DNA from: Streptomyces sp. GSL17-111
Lineage (GTDB): Bacteria > Actinomycetota > Actinomycetes > Streptomycetales > Streptomycetaceae
Reading direction: 5' to 3'
Assembly: GCF_037911585.1 (NCBI RefSeq)
Contig: NZ_JBAJNS010000001.1
Coordinates: 4,511,501-4,575,500, forward strand
Length of the DNA stretch: 64,000 bases
Notes under the pieces: model-generated
Told to the model about the DNA's origin: nothing
What the model saw: only the letters and a program-made list of their open reading frames with translations
Database searches by the model: none
Program-made: the position numbers and the translations under genes
Shown here: in pieces, positions 17,185 through 25,337 of the stretch
How positions within the stretch are numbered: position 1 is the stretch's first letter
Layout of the letters: each line of letters opens with the position of its first letter

Positions 17185-17401
17185 GACGGCGGACCTCCAG
17201 CTCGTCCGGACGGATACGGGCCCCGAACCGTCCGTCGCGGGCCGGGCAGGGGCACGGTATCCGGCGGCGGGGTCCGGGCAGAATGACGTGGCTCACGCCG
17301 CTGCCCGGCCCTGGGCGGGGGACCGGCCTGTGGCCCGGTGACGGGCGGGGCGGTACGTTGATCGCACTGATCGCATGTGACGTGGCCAACAGGAGATGAA
17401 C

Positions 17402-18232
17402 GTGGCGAACGGCGGACCCATAGCCGAAGGCGACCCGACCGGCGAGGACCCGGCGGCGCTGATCGACAGCAGCGTGCCGCACTCGGCCCGGATGTGGAAC
17501 TACTGGCTCGGTGGCAAGGACAACTACGAGGCCGACCGGGTGGCGGCGGACCAGTTCGCCACGGCGTTCCCGGCCATCGCGGCCAACGCCCGCGCCTTCC
17601 GCGCGTTCCTCTCCCGGGCGATCCGGTACCTGGCCGACGACGCCGGGGTGCGGCAGTTCCTCGACGTCGGCACGGGGCTGCCGACGGTCGACAACACCCA
17701 CGAGATCGCGCAGCGGGTGGCCCCCGACTCGCGGATCGTCTACGTCGACAACGACCCGCTGGTCCTGGCCCACGCCCGCGCGCTGCTCACCAGCACCCCG
17801 GAGGGCGCGACGGCGTACCTGGACGCCGACCTGCACCGGCCGGCGGCGATCCTGGCCGAGGCCCGCCGCACGCTGGACTTCGACCGGCCGGTCGCGCTCA
17901 TCCTCAGCGGCATCCTCGGTCACGTCACGGACGACGCGGAGGCGCTCGGCATCGTCCGCGAACTGACGGAGGCGCTGCCGTCCGGTAGCTACCTGCTGGT
18001 CTGCGACGGCACGGACACCGACGAGACGCTGAAGAAGGCGCAGGAGGAGCACAACGAGGGCGGGCAGGTGCAGTACAGGCTGCGCAGCCCGGAGGAGCTC
18101 GGGGCGTTCTTCGCCGGGTTCGACCTCGTCGAGCCGGGAGTCGTCTCGTGTCCGCTGTGGCGGCCGAACCCGTCGGAGGTCGGCTCCGCCGTTCCCGTGG
18201 ACTCCTACGGCGGCGTGGGGCGCAAGCCGTAA
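17402..18232 (+). CDS. DUF574 (Methyltransf_19) SAM-dependent methyltransferase
   Basis: This 276-residue protein belongs to the actinobacterial SAM methyltransferase family DUF574. It has the family signature 'SARMWNYWLGGKDNYEADR', the SAM motif 'FLDVGTGLPT' and the acidic loop 'IVYVDNDP'. Streptomyces genomes carry many paralogues of unknown substrate. The GTG at 17402 is preferred: AGGAG ends six bases before it, whereas the ATG at 17396 lies directly on the Shine-Dalgarno sequence. It stands alone between divergent and unrelated genes. Confidence 0.85.
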   Translation: MANGGPIAEGDPTGEDPAALIDSSVPHSARMWNYWLGGKDNYEADRVAADQFATAFPAIAANARAFRAFLSRAIRYLADDAGVRQFLDVGTGLPTVDNTHEIAQRVAPDSRIVYVDNDPLVLAHARALLTSTPEGATAYLDADLHRPAAILAEARRTLDFDRPVALILSGILGHVTDDAEALGIVRELTEALPSGSYLLVCDGTDTDETLKKAQEEHNEGGQVQYRLRSPEELGAFFAGFDLVEPGVVSCPLWRPNPSEVGSAVPVDSYGGVGRKP

Positions 18233-18433
18233 GGCGGCCGTCCCACGTTTGGGCGCCTTCTCGGTGTCCATGCCTGCGGAAACGTTTCGAGCTGCGACGT
18301 CCTGTTCCGGTAGGAAGAATCCGAGAATCGCATCATTGAGCCGGTCGAGTGAAGGGGCAGAACTTCTGCGCCGGATCGTGAGTTGTCCAGTTTGCTCCGG
18401 CAGCGGGGCATTCCAGATTCGGAAGGAAAACTC

Positions 18434-18841
18434 GTGATCAAGAAGGTGCTCGCCACGGCTGCTGTGGCGGCTTCCGTCGTCGGTGTGACCGGTGTCGTTG
18501 CGTCCCCCGCTCTCGCGGTCGGCGACGGGAACCAGGAAGCGGCCAGCGGCAACGGCGCGAAGCAGGTCTACGGCAACACCACCACGGGCGGCTACATGAG
18601 CCCGAACATGAGCCTGGTCAACGGCTCCCTGAACAAGCCGTGCATCGCGGCGCTGGACGGGAAGACCAACGTGGGCAGCCTCGTGGGCCTCGTGCCGATC
18701 ACCGTCCAGGACGTCCTGTCGAGCAACAACAGCCAGGCCTGCACGGAGAACTCCACGATCCAGGACGGCGACGACCCGCTGTCGCACATCCTGTCGGACC
18801 TCAACCTCCTCTCGGAGAACGGCGCCGCCGCGGTCGACTGA
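18434..18841 (+). CDS. rdlA: Rodlin (RdlA/RdlB family) secreted amyloid protein
   Basis: The 135-residue precursor has a Sec signal peptide of about 28 residues ending in 'SPALA'. The mature domain matches rodlins: 'MSLVNGSLNKPCIAAL', 'LVGLVPITVQDV', 'ACTENST' and 'DDPLSHILSDL', including the two conserved cysteines. Rodlins assemble with chaplins into the rodlet layer on aerial hyphae and spores. The start is GTG 18434 behind GGAAGGA. Only one rodlin gene is present, although many streptomycetes carry a divergent pair, so the A or B assignment is arbitrary. A strong hairpin follows the stop. Expression is expected during aerial growth. Confidence 0.9.
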   Translation: MIKKVLATAAVAASVVGVTGVVASPALAVGDGNQEAASGNGAKQVYGNTTTGGYMSPNMSLVNGSLNKPCIAALDGKTNVGSLVGLVPITVQDVLSSNNSQACTENSTIQDGDDPLSHILSDLNLLSENGAAAVD

Positions 18842-18853
18842 GCCCCGGTGGCA

Positions 18854-18884
18854 CCGGGTGGCCGGACGTCCTCCGGCCACCCGG
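18854..18884 (+). terminator. Rodlin terminator hairpin
   Basis: A perfect 13-bp stem (CCGGGTGGCCGGA and its complement) with a five-base loop CGTCC begins 12 bases after the rodlin stop. There is no T tract. Confidence 0.75.
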
Positions 18885-19021
18885 GCTCCCAGGATGCGCG
18901 GGCACCGGGATCTACCTCCTTCTGACCGGCGCTCCGCTCGACCCTCCCGCCCCCGTCCGTGCCACCGCGCACGGGCGGGGGCTCGCTCGTGTCCGCACCC
19001 CGATACGGCATCATCGTGGCC

Positions 19022-20473
19022 ATGGGGATAGCCGCCGGTCTGGACAGCTCGTCCGAGTACACCCGCATCGTCGTCTGCGACACCGACACCGGTGCCGTCA
19101 TCAGGCAGGGGTACGCCCCGCACCCCGCCCCGCCGCCCGAGGGCGGCGGGCGCCGGACCGAGATCGACCCGCAGGCCTGGCTGCTCTCGCTCGGCGAGGC
19201 GGCCGGGGGCGGCCTCCTGGAGGGGGTGCAGGCGATCGGGGTCTCCGGACAGCAGCACGCCGCCGTCTTCCTCGACCGCGTCGGGAACGCCGTCCGCCCC
19301 GCACTCGTCGGCAACGACCCGCGCGCCCAGACGGTCGCCGCCGACCTGGTCGACGGGCTCGGCGGCAAGGCCGCCTGGGCCCAGGCCGTCGGCCTCGTCC
19401 CGCAGTCCGGCAACCCCGTCACGAAGCTGCGCTGGCTCGCCCGCAACGAGCCGGACGCCGCCGCCCGCACGACCGCCGTCCTTCAGCCGCACGACTGGCT
19501 GACCTGGCAGCTCCTCGGCCGCCCCGCCCGCCGCACCACCGACCGGGGCGACGCCTCGGGCACCGGCTACTGGTCCGCCGCCACCGGCGGCTGGCGCCCC
19601 GACCTCGCCGAACTGGCACTCGGACACCAGGTCGCCCTCCCCGAGGTGCTCGGACCCGCCGACGTCGCCGGGCACACGCCCGAAGGCCTGCTCATCTCCT
19701 CCGGCACCGGGGAGACCATGGCCGCCGCGTTCGGCCTCGGCATCGGGCTGGGCGACGCCGTCGTCTCCCTCGGCGCCTCCGGCTCGGTCTCGGTCATCCA
19801 CCACGAACCGCTCGCCGATCCCAGCGGCACCATCACCTCGTACGCCGACGCCACCGGCATGCACCTGCCCGTGGTGCGGACCCTCAACGCCGTCCGCGTG
19901 CTGCGCGGCACCGCCGAACTCCTCGGCTGCGACCTGGAGGGGCTCTCCGCCCTGGCGCTCCGGTCCTCACCCGGCTCGTACGGGATGGTTCTGCTGCCCT
20001 ACCTGGAGGGCGAGCGGACGCCCGACCTGCCGCACACGGCGGGGACGCTGGCCGGACTGCGGCGGGAGTCCATGAAGCCGGAGCACCTGGCCAGGGCCGC
20101 CTTCGAGGGGATGCTGTGCGGGCTGGCCGACGCGCTCGACGTGCTGCGCCGCCGAGGTGTGGCGGTGCACCGGATCTTCCTGCTCGGCCAGGCCGCCGAG
20201 CTGCCCGCCGTGCAGGCCATCGCGCCCGCCGTGTTCGGCACCCAGGTCGTCGTCCCGCAGGCCGCCGACTACACCACGCTGGGGGCCGCGCGGCAGGCCG
20301 CCTGGGCCCTGGGCGTCGCGAACGGGCACCACACACCGGCCGCGCCCCCGCAGTGGCCGGCACCCGCCGCGACACTGTGCGACCCCGGCGACGACCTGCC
20401 GGTCGGGCAGGCCGTGCGCCAGCAGTACGCCGCCGTGCGGGACGAGACCCACCCCGGCGCGTTCACCGCCTGA
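19022..20473 (+). CDS. xylB: Xylulokinase (FGGY family)
   Basis: The 483-residue FGGY carbohydrate kinase starts 'GIAAGLDSSSEY', with the phosphate-1 type loop and the xylulokinase segment 'GVSGQQHAAVFLD' followed by 'WLTWQLLGRP' and 'GDASGTGYW'. The C-terminal ATP-binding part has 'FLLGQAAELPAVQ'. It phosphorylates D-xylulose to xylulose 5-phosphate. The ATG at 19022 matches the family N-terminus. No xylose isomerase or transporter gene is next to it, so it appears as an orphan kinase. It converges on the sigma-factor gene with 22 bases between. Confidence 0.85.
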   Translation: MGIAAGLDSSSEYTRIVVCDTDTGAVIRQGYAPHPAPPPEGGGRRTEIDPQAWLLSLGEAAGGGLLEGVQAIGVSGQQHAAVFLDRVGNAVRPALVGNDPRAQTVAADLVDGLGGKAAWAQAVGLVPQSGNPVTKLRWLARNEPDAAARTTAVLQPHDWLTWQLLGRPARRTTDRGDASGTGYWSAATGGWRPDLAELALGHQVALPEVLGPADVAGHTPEGLLISSGTGETMAAAFGLGIGLGDAVVSLGASGSVSVIHHEPLADPSGTITSYADATGMHLPVVRTLNAVRVLRGTAELLGCDLEGLSALALRSSPGSYGMVLLPYLEGERTPDLPHTAGTLAGLRRESMKPEHLARAAFEGMLCGLADALDVLRRRGVAVHRIFLLGQAAELPAVQAIAPAVFGTQVVVPQAADYTTLGAARQAAWALGVANGHHTPAAPPQWPAPAATLCDPGDDLPVGQAVRQQYAAVRDETHPGAFTA

Positions 20474-20495
20474 GCCGGGTGTGCCGTCAGTGCCG

Positions 20496-21620
20496 TCAGT
20501 CCAGATACCCGCGGAGCTGTTCGGCGTAGGCGTGGTCGCGCAGCTTGCCGAGCGTCTTCGACTCGATCTGCCGGATGCGCTCCCGGGTGACGCCGAAGAG
20601 CCGGCCGATCTCCTCCAGGGTGCGCGGCCGCCCGTCGAGCAGTCCGTACCGCAGCTGCACCACCTTGCGTTCGCGCTCGCCGAGCGTGGAGAGCACCGCG
20701 TTCAGATGCTGCCGCAGCAGCAGGAACGCCGCCGACTCCACCGGTGAGGGGGCGTCCCCGTCCTCGATGAGGTCCCCGAGGTGGACGTCCTCCTCCTCGC
20801 CGACCGGCGCGTGCAGGGAGATCGGCTCCTGGGCGAGCCGCAGCACCTCGCTGACCCGCTCCTCGGTGAGGTCCAGCAGCAGCGCGACCTCCCGCGGCGT
20901 CGGCTCGTAGCCGCGTTCCTGGAGGATGCTGCGCTGGGCGCGGACCACGCGGTTGATCAGCTCCACCACGTGTACCGGCACGCGTATCGTGCGGGCCTGG
21001 TCGGCCAGCGCACGCGACATCGCCTGCCGAATCCACCACGTCGCGTAGGTGGAGAACTTGAATCCACGCGCGTAGTCGAATTTTTCGACCGCGCGGATGA
21101 GGCCGAGGTTCCCCTCCTGCACCAGGTCGAGCATCGTGAGCCCCCGGCCCACGTACCGCTTGGCCACCGAGACGACCAGGCGCAGGTTCGCCTCGATCAG
21201 CCGCCGCTTGGCCAGCCGGCCCCGCACCACGATCCGGTCCAGGTCGAGGGCGAGGCCGCTCTCCAGGTCCGTGGAGGCCGCCAGCTTCTCCTCCGCGAAG
21301 AGCCCGGCCTCGACCCTGCGCGCCAGCTCGACCTCCTCGGCCGCGCTCAGCAGCGGGATGCGGCCGATCTCCCGCAGGTACTGCCGGAACAGGTCGGCCG
21401 ACGGCGCCGCACCCGCGTCAGGACGCACCCCCACCGCGCGCACGCGCCGAGGGGCGGGCGGCTCCGGCGGGAGCGGCTCCAGCAGGTCCAGCGGTGGGGC
21501 GGTGCCGGGAGCGGGCACCTGCTCGGGGTGCGCGGCGGGCGTCGCGGGCGAGCCGATGAGGCCGGCCGGGGCGAACGGCGACGCGGGCGTCGGCGAACCG
21601 GTCAGGGTCTGGGTCTGCAC
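20496..21620 (-). CDS. hrdA: Principal-type sigma-70 factor (HrdA/HrdD group)
   Basis: This 374-residue group 1/2 sigma factor has regions 1.2 ('DLFRQYLREIGRIPLL'), 2.1-2.4 ('LVQEGNLGLIRAVEKFDY', 'FSTYATWWIRQA'), 3 and 4.2 ('LEEIGRLFGVTRERIRQIE'). The N-terminus is short and proline-rich, unlike the long acidic N-terminus of HrdB, so it is one of the non-essential Hrd paralogues. Position directly downstream of dnaG and the length favour HrdA over HrdD. The GTG at 21620 follows GGAGG. The 253-bp gap after dnaG suggests it has its own promoter. Confidence 0.8.
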   Translation of the reverse strand: MQTQTLTGSPTPASPFAPAGLIGSPATPAAHPEQVPAPGTAPPLDLLEPLPPEPPAPRRVRAVGVRPDAGAAPSADLFRQYLREIGRIPLLSAAEEVELARRVEAGLFAEEKLAASTDLESGLALDLDRIVVRGRLAKRRLIEANLRLVVSVAKRYVGRGLTMLDLVQEGNLGLIRAVEKFDYARGFKFSTYATWWIRQAMSRALADQARTIRVPVHVVELINRVVRAQRSILQERGYEPTPREVALLLDLTEERVSEVLRLAQEPISLHAPVGEEEDVHLGDLIEDGDAPSPVESAAFLLLRQHLNAVLSTLGERERKVVQLRYGLLDGRPRTLEEIGRLFGVTRERIRQIESKTLGKLRDHAYAEQLRGYLD

Positions 21621-21775
21621 GAGGGCGACCTCCAGGAGTGATCGCTGCCAGTTGCGGGAACGGCGTGCACGACGAGGACGGTCGCGGTGGCTCGGCGCCG
21701 CCGCCCGTCCCCGGTAATGAGAGCGCGTCGGCTGCTCCACGCGTCGCGCTCGACAACGGGTTGAGACACCGTCAA

Positions 21776-21797
21776 CAGTGTGGGGTACGACACACTG
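21776..21797. promoter_or_regulatory. Dyad CAGTGTG-N8-CACACTG upstream of hrdA-like gene
   Basis: A perfect 7-bp inverted repeat lies 155 bases upstream of the sigma-factor start, close to an A/T tract (21820-21833) that is rare in this genome. It probably marks the promoter or operator of the sigma gene. Confidence 0.4.
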
Positions 21798-21873
21798 CAC
21801 TCTGTAGGGGTCTGCGTACGGTTTTTTGGGTTTTCGCTACGGGACGCGGCGGTAGGACTACGCAGGGCGGGAG

Positions 21874-23796
21874 TTACAGCGCGGACGCGCCCTTGGCCCG
21901 CAGTGCCGTCGCGTACTGCTCCAGCACCCACAGCTCCTGCCACACCGCCGCCGACTCCTCCGCCCGCCCCTGGGCGTCCAGCCGCCGGGCGCTGCCCTCG
22001 AGCTCCGCCACCCGGGCCCGGACGGCGGCCAGCCGCACCGCGACCAACTGCTCGCCCGCGTACGCCTCGTCGGGGGCGCCGTTGCCGGGGTTGCGCGGGG
22101 ACTCGACGGCCAGTTCGGTGATCAGCTTGCGCACGGTGTCGTCCGGCGCGGCGTCCCGGACCCGGTCCAGGTAGTCCGCGTCCGCCGCTTCGGTGCCTCC
22201 GGCCGTCTCGATGAGCCCGCGCACGACGGCGTAGGGCTCGGCGGTGAACTCGTCGGCCCCGTAGGCGTCGAACGTCGGAGCGACGAGTGCCGGGTACTGC
22301 AACGCCAGCTTCAGCAGCTCCCGTTCGACGAGGTGGGCGGGGCTGCGCAGGTGCAGGGACGGCCCGAGCCTGCCGGGTGCGGGACCGGGGGGCGGCGCGG
22401 GGGTGCGGCCCCCGGGCCCCTCCCCGGCCCGGTCGGCACGGGGGCGCTGCTGTCGGCCGCCGCCCTCCCGCTTCCACTTGGCGATCTGGCCGATGCGCCG
22501 CACGACGAACTGCGTGTCCAGGACGCCGAGGAGCCCGGCCAGCCGCACGGCGTACTCGTGCTGGAGCGAGGGGTCCTTGAGCTGCGCGACGATGGGTGCC
22601 GCCGCCTCCAGGGCCGCCGACCGGCCCTCGGCGGAGTCCAGGTCGTGCTCGTCCACCACGGAGCGCAGGGCGAACTCGAAGAGCCGCGAACGGCTGTCGA
22701 TGAGCTCCTGCACGGCGGTGTCGCCCTTGGCGAGGCGCAGGTCGCACGGGTCCATACCGCCGGGGCTGATGGCGATGGAGGTGCGGGCGGCGAACTTCTG
22801 GTCGTCCTCGAAGGCGCGCAGGGCCGCCTTCTGTCCGGCCGCGTCGCCGTCGAAGGTGAAGATCACCTCGGTGCGCGAGTTGTCCATGAGGATGCGGCGC
22901 AGGATCTTGATGTGCCCCTCGCCGAACGCCGTGCCGGAGGTGGCGATCGCCGTCGTCACCCCGGCCAGGTGGCAGGCCATGACGTCGGTGTAGCCCTCGA
23001 CGACGACGGCCCGCCCCTCCTTGGCGATGTCCCGCTTGGCCAGGTCGATGCCGTAGAGCACCTGCGACTTGCGGTAGATCGGCGTCTCGGGGGTGTTGAG
23101 GTACTTGGGCCCGTTGTCGTCCTCCCGCAGCCGTCGGGCGCCGAAGCCGACCACTTCACCCGAGATGTCCCGGATGGGCCACATCAGCCGGCCTCGGAAC
23201 CGGTCGATCGGGCCGCGCCGACCCTCCTGGGACAGCCCCGACAGGACCAGCTCCTTGTCGGTGAACCCCCGCCCGCGCAGGAACCGGGTGAGGTGGTCCC
23301 ACCCGGCGGGGGCGTAGCCGACGTCGAAGTGCCGGGCCGCGCCCTGGTCGAAGCCCCGCTCGGCGAGGAAGCGGCGGCCCGCCTCCGCCTCCGGGGAGTC
23401 GAGCTGCTCGGCGTAGTAGAGGACGGCCGCCTTGTGCGCCTCGATCAGCCGGGTGCGCTCGCCCTGCTGGCTGGCCCGCCCGTAGCCGCCCTCCTCGTAC
23501 CGCAGCGTGATCCCGGCCTGGGCGGCGAGCCGCTCGACGGCCTCGGAGAACGTCAGGTGGTCGACCTTCATCAGGAAGGCGAGCGTGTCGCCGCCCTCCT
23601 GGCAGCCGAAGCAGTGGAAGAGCCCCTTCGCGGTGCTCACGTGGAAGGAGGGGGACTTCTCGTCGTGGAAGGGACACAGCCCCTTCAGGTTGCCTCCCCC
23701 GGCGGGGCGCAGCTGGAGGTACTCGGAGACGACGGTGTCGATCGGGACCGCGTCCCGCACCGTCCGCACGTCGTCGTCGTTGATCCTGCCCGCCAC
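21874..23796 (-). CDS. dnaG: DNA primase
   Basis: The 640-residue DnaG starts with the CHC2 zinc-ribbon domain ('GLCPFHDEKSPSF', 'FHCFGCQEGGD'). The TOPRIM RNA-polymerase core follows ('VVVEGYTDVMACH', 'FTFDGDAAGQKAA'). The C-terminal helicase-binding region is rich in Gly/Pro after residue 440. It makes RNA primers for replication at the DnaB fork. The GTG start at 23796 gives 'VAGRINDDDV', the usual actinobacterial N-terminus. The neighbouring sigma-70 gene recalls the dnaG-rpoD association of other bacteria, although the 253-bp gap argues against strict co-transcription. Confidence 0.95.
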   Translation of the reverse strand: MAGRINDDDVRTVRDAVPIDTVVSEYLQLRPAGGGNLKGLCPFHDEKSPSFHVSTAKGLFHCFGCQEGGDTLAFLMKVDHLTFSEAVERLAAQAGITLRYEEGGYGRASQQGERTRLIEAHKAAVLYYAEQLDSPEAEAGRRFLAERGFDQGAARHFDVGYAPAGWDHLTRFLRGRGFTDKELVLSGLSQEGRRGPIDRFRGRLMWPIRDISGEVVGFGARRLREDDNGPKYLNTPETPIYRKSQVLYGIDLAKRDIAKEGRAVVVEGYTDVMACHLAGVTTAIATSGTAFGEGHIKILRRILMDNSRTEVIFTFDGDAAGQKAALRAFEDDQKFAARTSIAISPGGMDPCDLRLAKGDTAVQELIDSRSRLFEFALRSVVDEHDLDSAEGRSAALEAAAPIVAQLKDPSLQHEYAVRLAGLLGVLDTQFVVRRIGQIAKWKREGGGRQQRPRADRAGEGPGGRTPAPPPGPAPGRLGPSLHLRSPAHLVERELLKLALQYPALVAPTFDAYGADEFTAEPYAVVRGLIETAGGTEAADADYLDRVRDAAPDDTVRKLITELAVESPRNPGNGAPDEAYAGEQLVAVRLAAVRARVAELEGSARRLDAQGRAEESAAVWQELWVLEQYATALRAKGASAL

Positions 23797-23850
23797 GCGG
23801 CAAGTCTACGGTCCGCCCGGGGGCCTCCCGCGCGGCCGTCCGGGCCGGCG

Positions 23851-24315
23851 TCAGGCGTCCAGCTCCCTGACCAGGACGTAGTGCGGCCCGACGCCCTCGA
23901 TGACGAACTCCTCGCCGTGCACCCGGTAGCCGTGCCGCTCGTAGAAGGCGCGGGCCTCGGTGCGCCCGTTGCACCACAGCACCCGCGCGCCGCGCCCGGC
24001 CGCCTCGCGGCTCCCGGCGGCCAGGACGGCGGCGCCGTAGCCGTGGCCGCGCGCCGCCTCGGCACTGGCCATGCCCCGGATGCGGTACGCCGTCCCGGCG
24101 GGCCCGCCGGGACGCGGGAAGGGTTCGGGGTAGAAGCTGCCGCACCCGAGCACCGCCTCGCCCGAGGCGCCCGGCCCGAACGCGGCGATGTGGAAGGCGC
24201 CCGGCCCGGCGTCCTCGGGGAACGCGGCGGACTCCCTCGGCAGCCCCGGCCGCAGCACCTCCCAGCGCAGCGGAAAGACGTCCGCGAGCGGTACGACGGC
24301 GGTCCGGATGGTCAT
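23851..24315 (-). CDS. GNAT family N-acetyltransferase
   Basis: This 154-residue protein contains the GNAT acetyl-CoA binding motif near 'IRGMASAEAARGHGYGAAVL' (key residues R-G-H-G-Y-G) and the C-terminal 'ARAFYERHGY' typical of the fold. It may acetylate a small molecule or protein; the substrate is unknown. ATG 24315 was selected; a GTG nine bases upstream is possible. It sits between dnaG and the FkbM gene, same strand. Confidence 0.8.
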   Translation of the reverse strand: MTIRTAVVPLADVFPLRWEVLRPGLPRESAAFPEDAGPGAFHIAAFGPGASGEAVLGCGSFYPEPFPRPGGPAGTAYRIRGMASAEAARGHGYGAAVLAAGSREAAGRGARVLWCNGRTEARAFYERHGYRVHGEEFVIEGVGPHYVLVRELDA

Positions 24316-24336
24316 GCGGCTCACCCTACGCGGCCC

Positions 24337-25128
24337 TCAGCGGGCCACACCGCGCTCGGCCGGGCCGCGCACGCGGGGGCTGCGCCCGTCGGGCAGGAAC
24401 AGCACGGAGTTGACGTAGCGGCGGTGCGGCAGCACCGTACGACGCAGCAGCCCGTGCTCGGCGACGTGCGCGGTGCGCTCCTGGTGCCCGGCCAGGTCGA
24501 ACGCGGCCAGCGGGATCCAGTGCGCGGCCGGCAGCACCCAGCCGGTGTAGCCGTACCCCGCCAGCAGCTCCAGCACGGGCTCCACGGGCTGGATGCGGAC
24601 CTCCAGCTCGACGAAGAGGGCCGGCCGGCACCGCGCGAGGGTCCGCTCGGCGCCCCGGAGCACGGCGGCCTCGTGCCCGTCGACGTCGACCTTGACGAGC
24701 CGGACGTCGTCCAGCTCCAGCCCGTCGACGCTGACCGTGCGCACCTGGAGCTTCACGGAGTGCAGCTGTTCGCGGCGCACCAGGGAGGAGACGCCGCGTT
24801 CGCCGCCGCCCGTCGGCAGCCAGAGTGTCGCCGTGCCCTCGCTCTCGGCCGCGGCGGCCTCGACGACCCGCACGTTGCCGGGGGCGGTGGACCGGAGCGT
24901 GGCCGCGAGCCCCGGCACCGGTTCGACGGTGACGACGCGGTCCGCCCGCCGGGCGAGGTGACGGGTCCACGGGCCGTACCAGCCGCCGATGTCCACGGCC
25001 GTGCCGCCGCGCGGGCAGAAGTCGGCCAGCCGGCGCAGCTCGGGCTCGAATCGCGGGTACACCCGGGCCGCCGCACCCGCCACGACACGGGCGGGCAGCA
25101 GCGGGCCGAGGCGGGCGGCGAGCGTCAT
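24337..25128 (-). CDS. FkbM family methyltransferase
   Basis: The 263-residue SAM methyltransferase has motif I 'AVDIGGWYGPWT', the acidic ribose-binding 'VVTVEPVPG' and the FkbM motif 'LVKVDVDGHEAAVLRGA'. FkbM enzymes O-methylate sugars or polyketides. Its ATG overlaps the stop of the Trm112-like gene (ATGA), so it is coupled to the envelope operon upstream. O-methylation of a surface glycan made by the AftD and GT4 enzymes is the most likely role. It is the last member of the operon. Confidence 0.83.
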   Translation of the reverse strand: MTLAARLGPLLPARVVAGAAARVYPRFEPELRRLADFCPRGGTAVDIGGWYGPWTRHLARRADRVVTVEPVPGLAATLRSTAPGNVRVVEAAAAESEGTATLWLPTGGGERGVSSLVRREQLHSVKLQVRTVSVDGLELDDVRLVKVDVDGHEAAVLRGAERTLARCRPALFVELEVRIQPVEPVLELLAGYGYTGWVLPAAHWIPLAAFDLAGHQERTAHVAEHGLLRRTVLPHRRYVNSVLFLPDGRSPRVRGPAERGVAR

Positions 25129-25337
25129 ACGGCCTCGGCGCGCTCGCTGAAGCGGGCGTGCTCCTCGTCGCTCACCGGCTCGCCGGAGGCCGGCAGGAGT
25201 TGCGGCACGCCGTCCACGATCGGGTAGCGGCGGCGCAGCCGTGGGTTGTAGAGGGCGTGCTCACCCTCCAGCAGGATCAGCGTGCCCTTGTCGAGGGGGC
25301 AGGCCAGGATCTCCAGCAGCGGGTCGTCAGGGGACAT
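25125..25337 (-). CDS. Trm112-like zinc-ribbon family protein (UPF0434)
   Basis: This is a 70-residue protein of the Trm112p/YcaR type: 'LLEILACPLDKGTLIL' then 'LRRRYPIVDGVPQLLP'. Only one of the usual CxxC cysteine pairs is recognisable (a single Cys at residue 13), so a metal site may be lost. Trm112 proteins activate class I methyltransferases, and this gene sits between methyltransferase genes, overlapping FkbM by four bases and the membrane protein by eleven. A role as methyltransferase partner is therefore attractive but inferred. Confidence 0.8.
   Translation of the reverse strand: MSPDDPLLEILACPLDKGTLILLEGEHALYNPRLRRRYPIVDGVPQLLPASGEPVSDEEHARFSERAEAV

Noticed and set aside
17174..19864. 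Antisense open frame of 896 codons over the DUF574, rodlin and xylB genes
   Set aside because: The sense genes are recognisable families and the antisense product is repetitive Gly/Val/Arg.
22333..25227. Antisense open frame of 964 codons across dnaG, GNAT and FkbM
   Set aside because: It crosses three recognised genes and has no motif; such frames are normal at very high GC.
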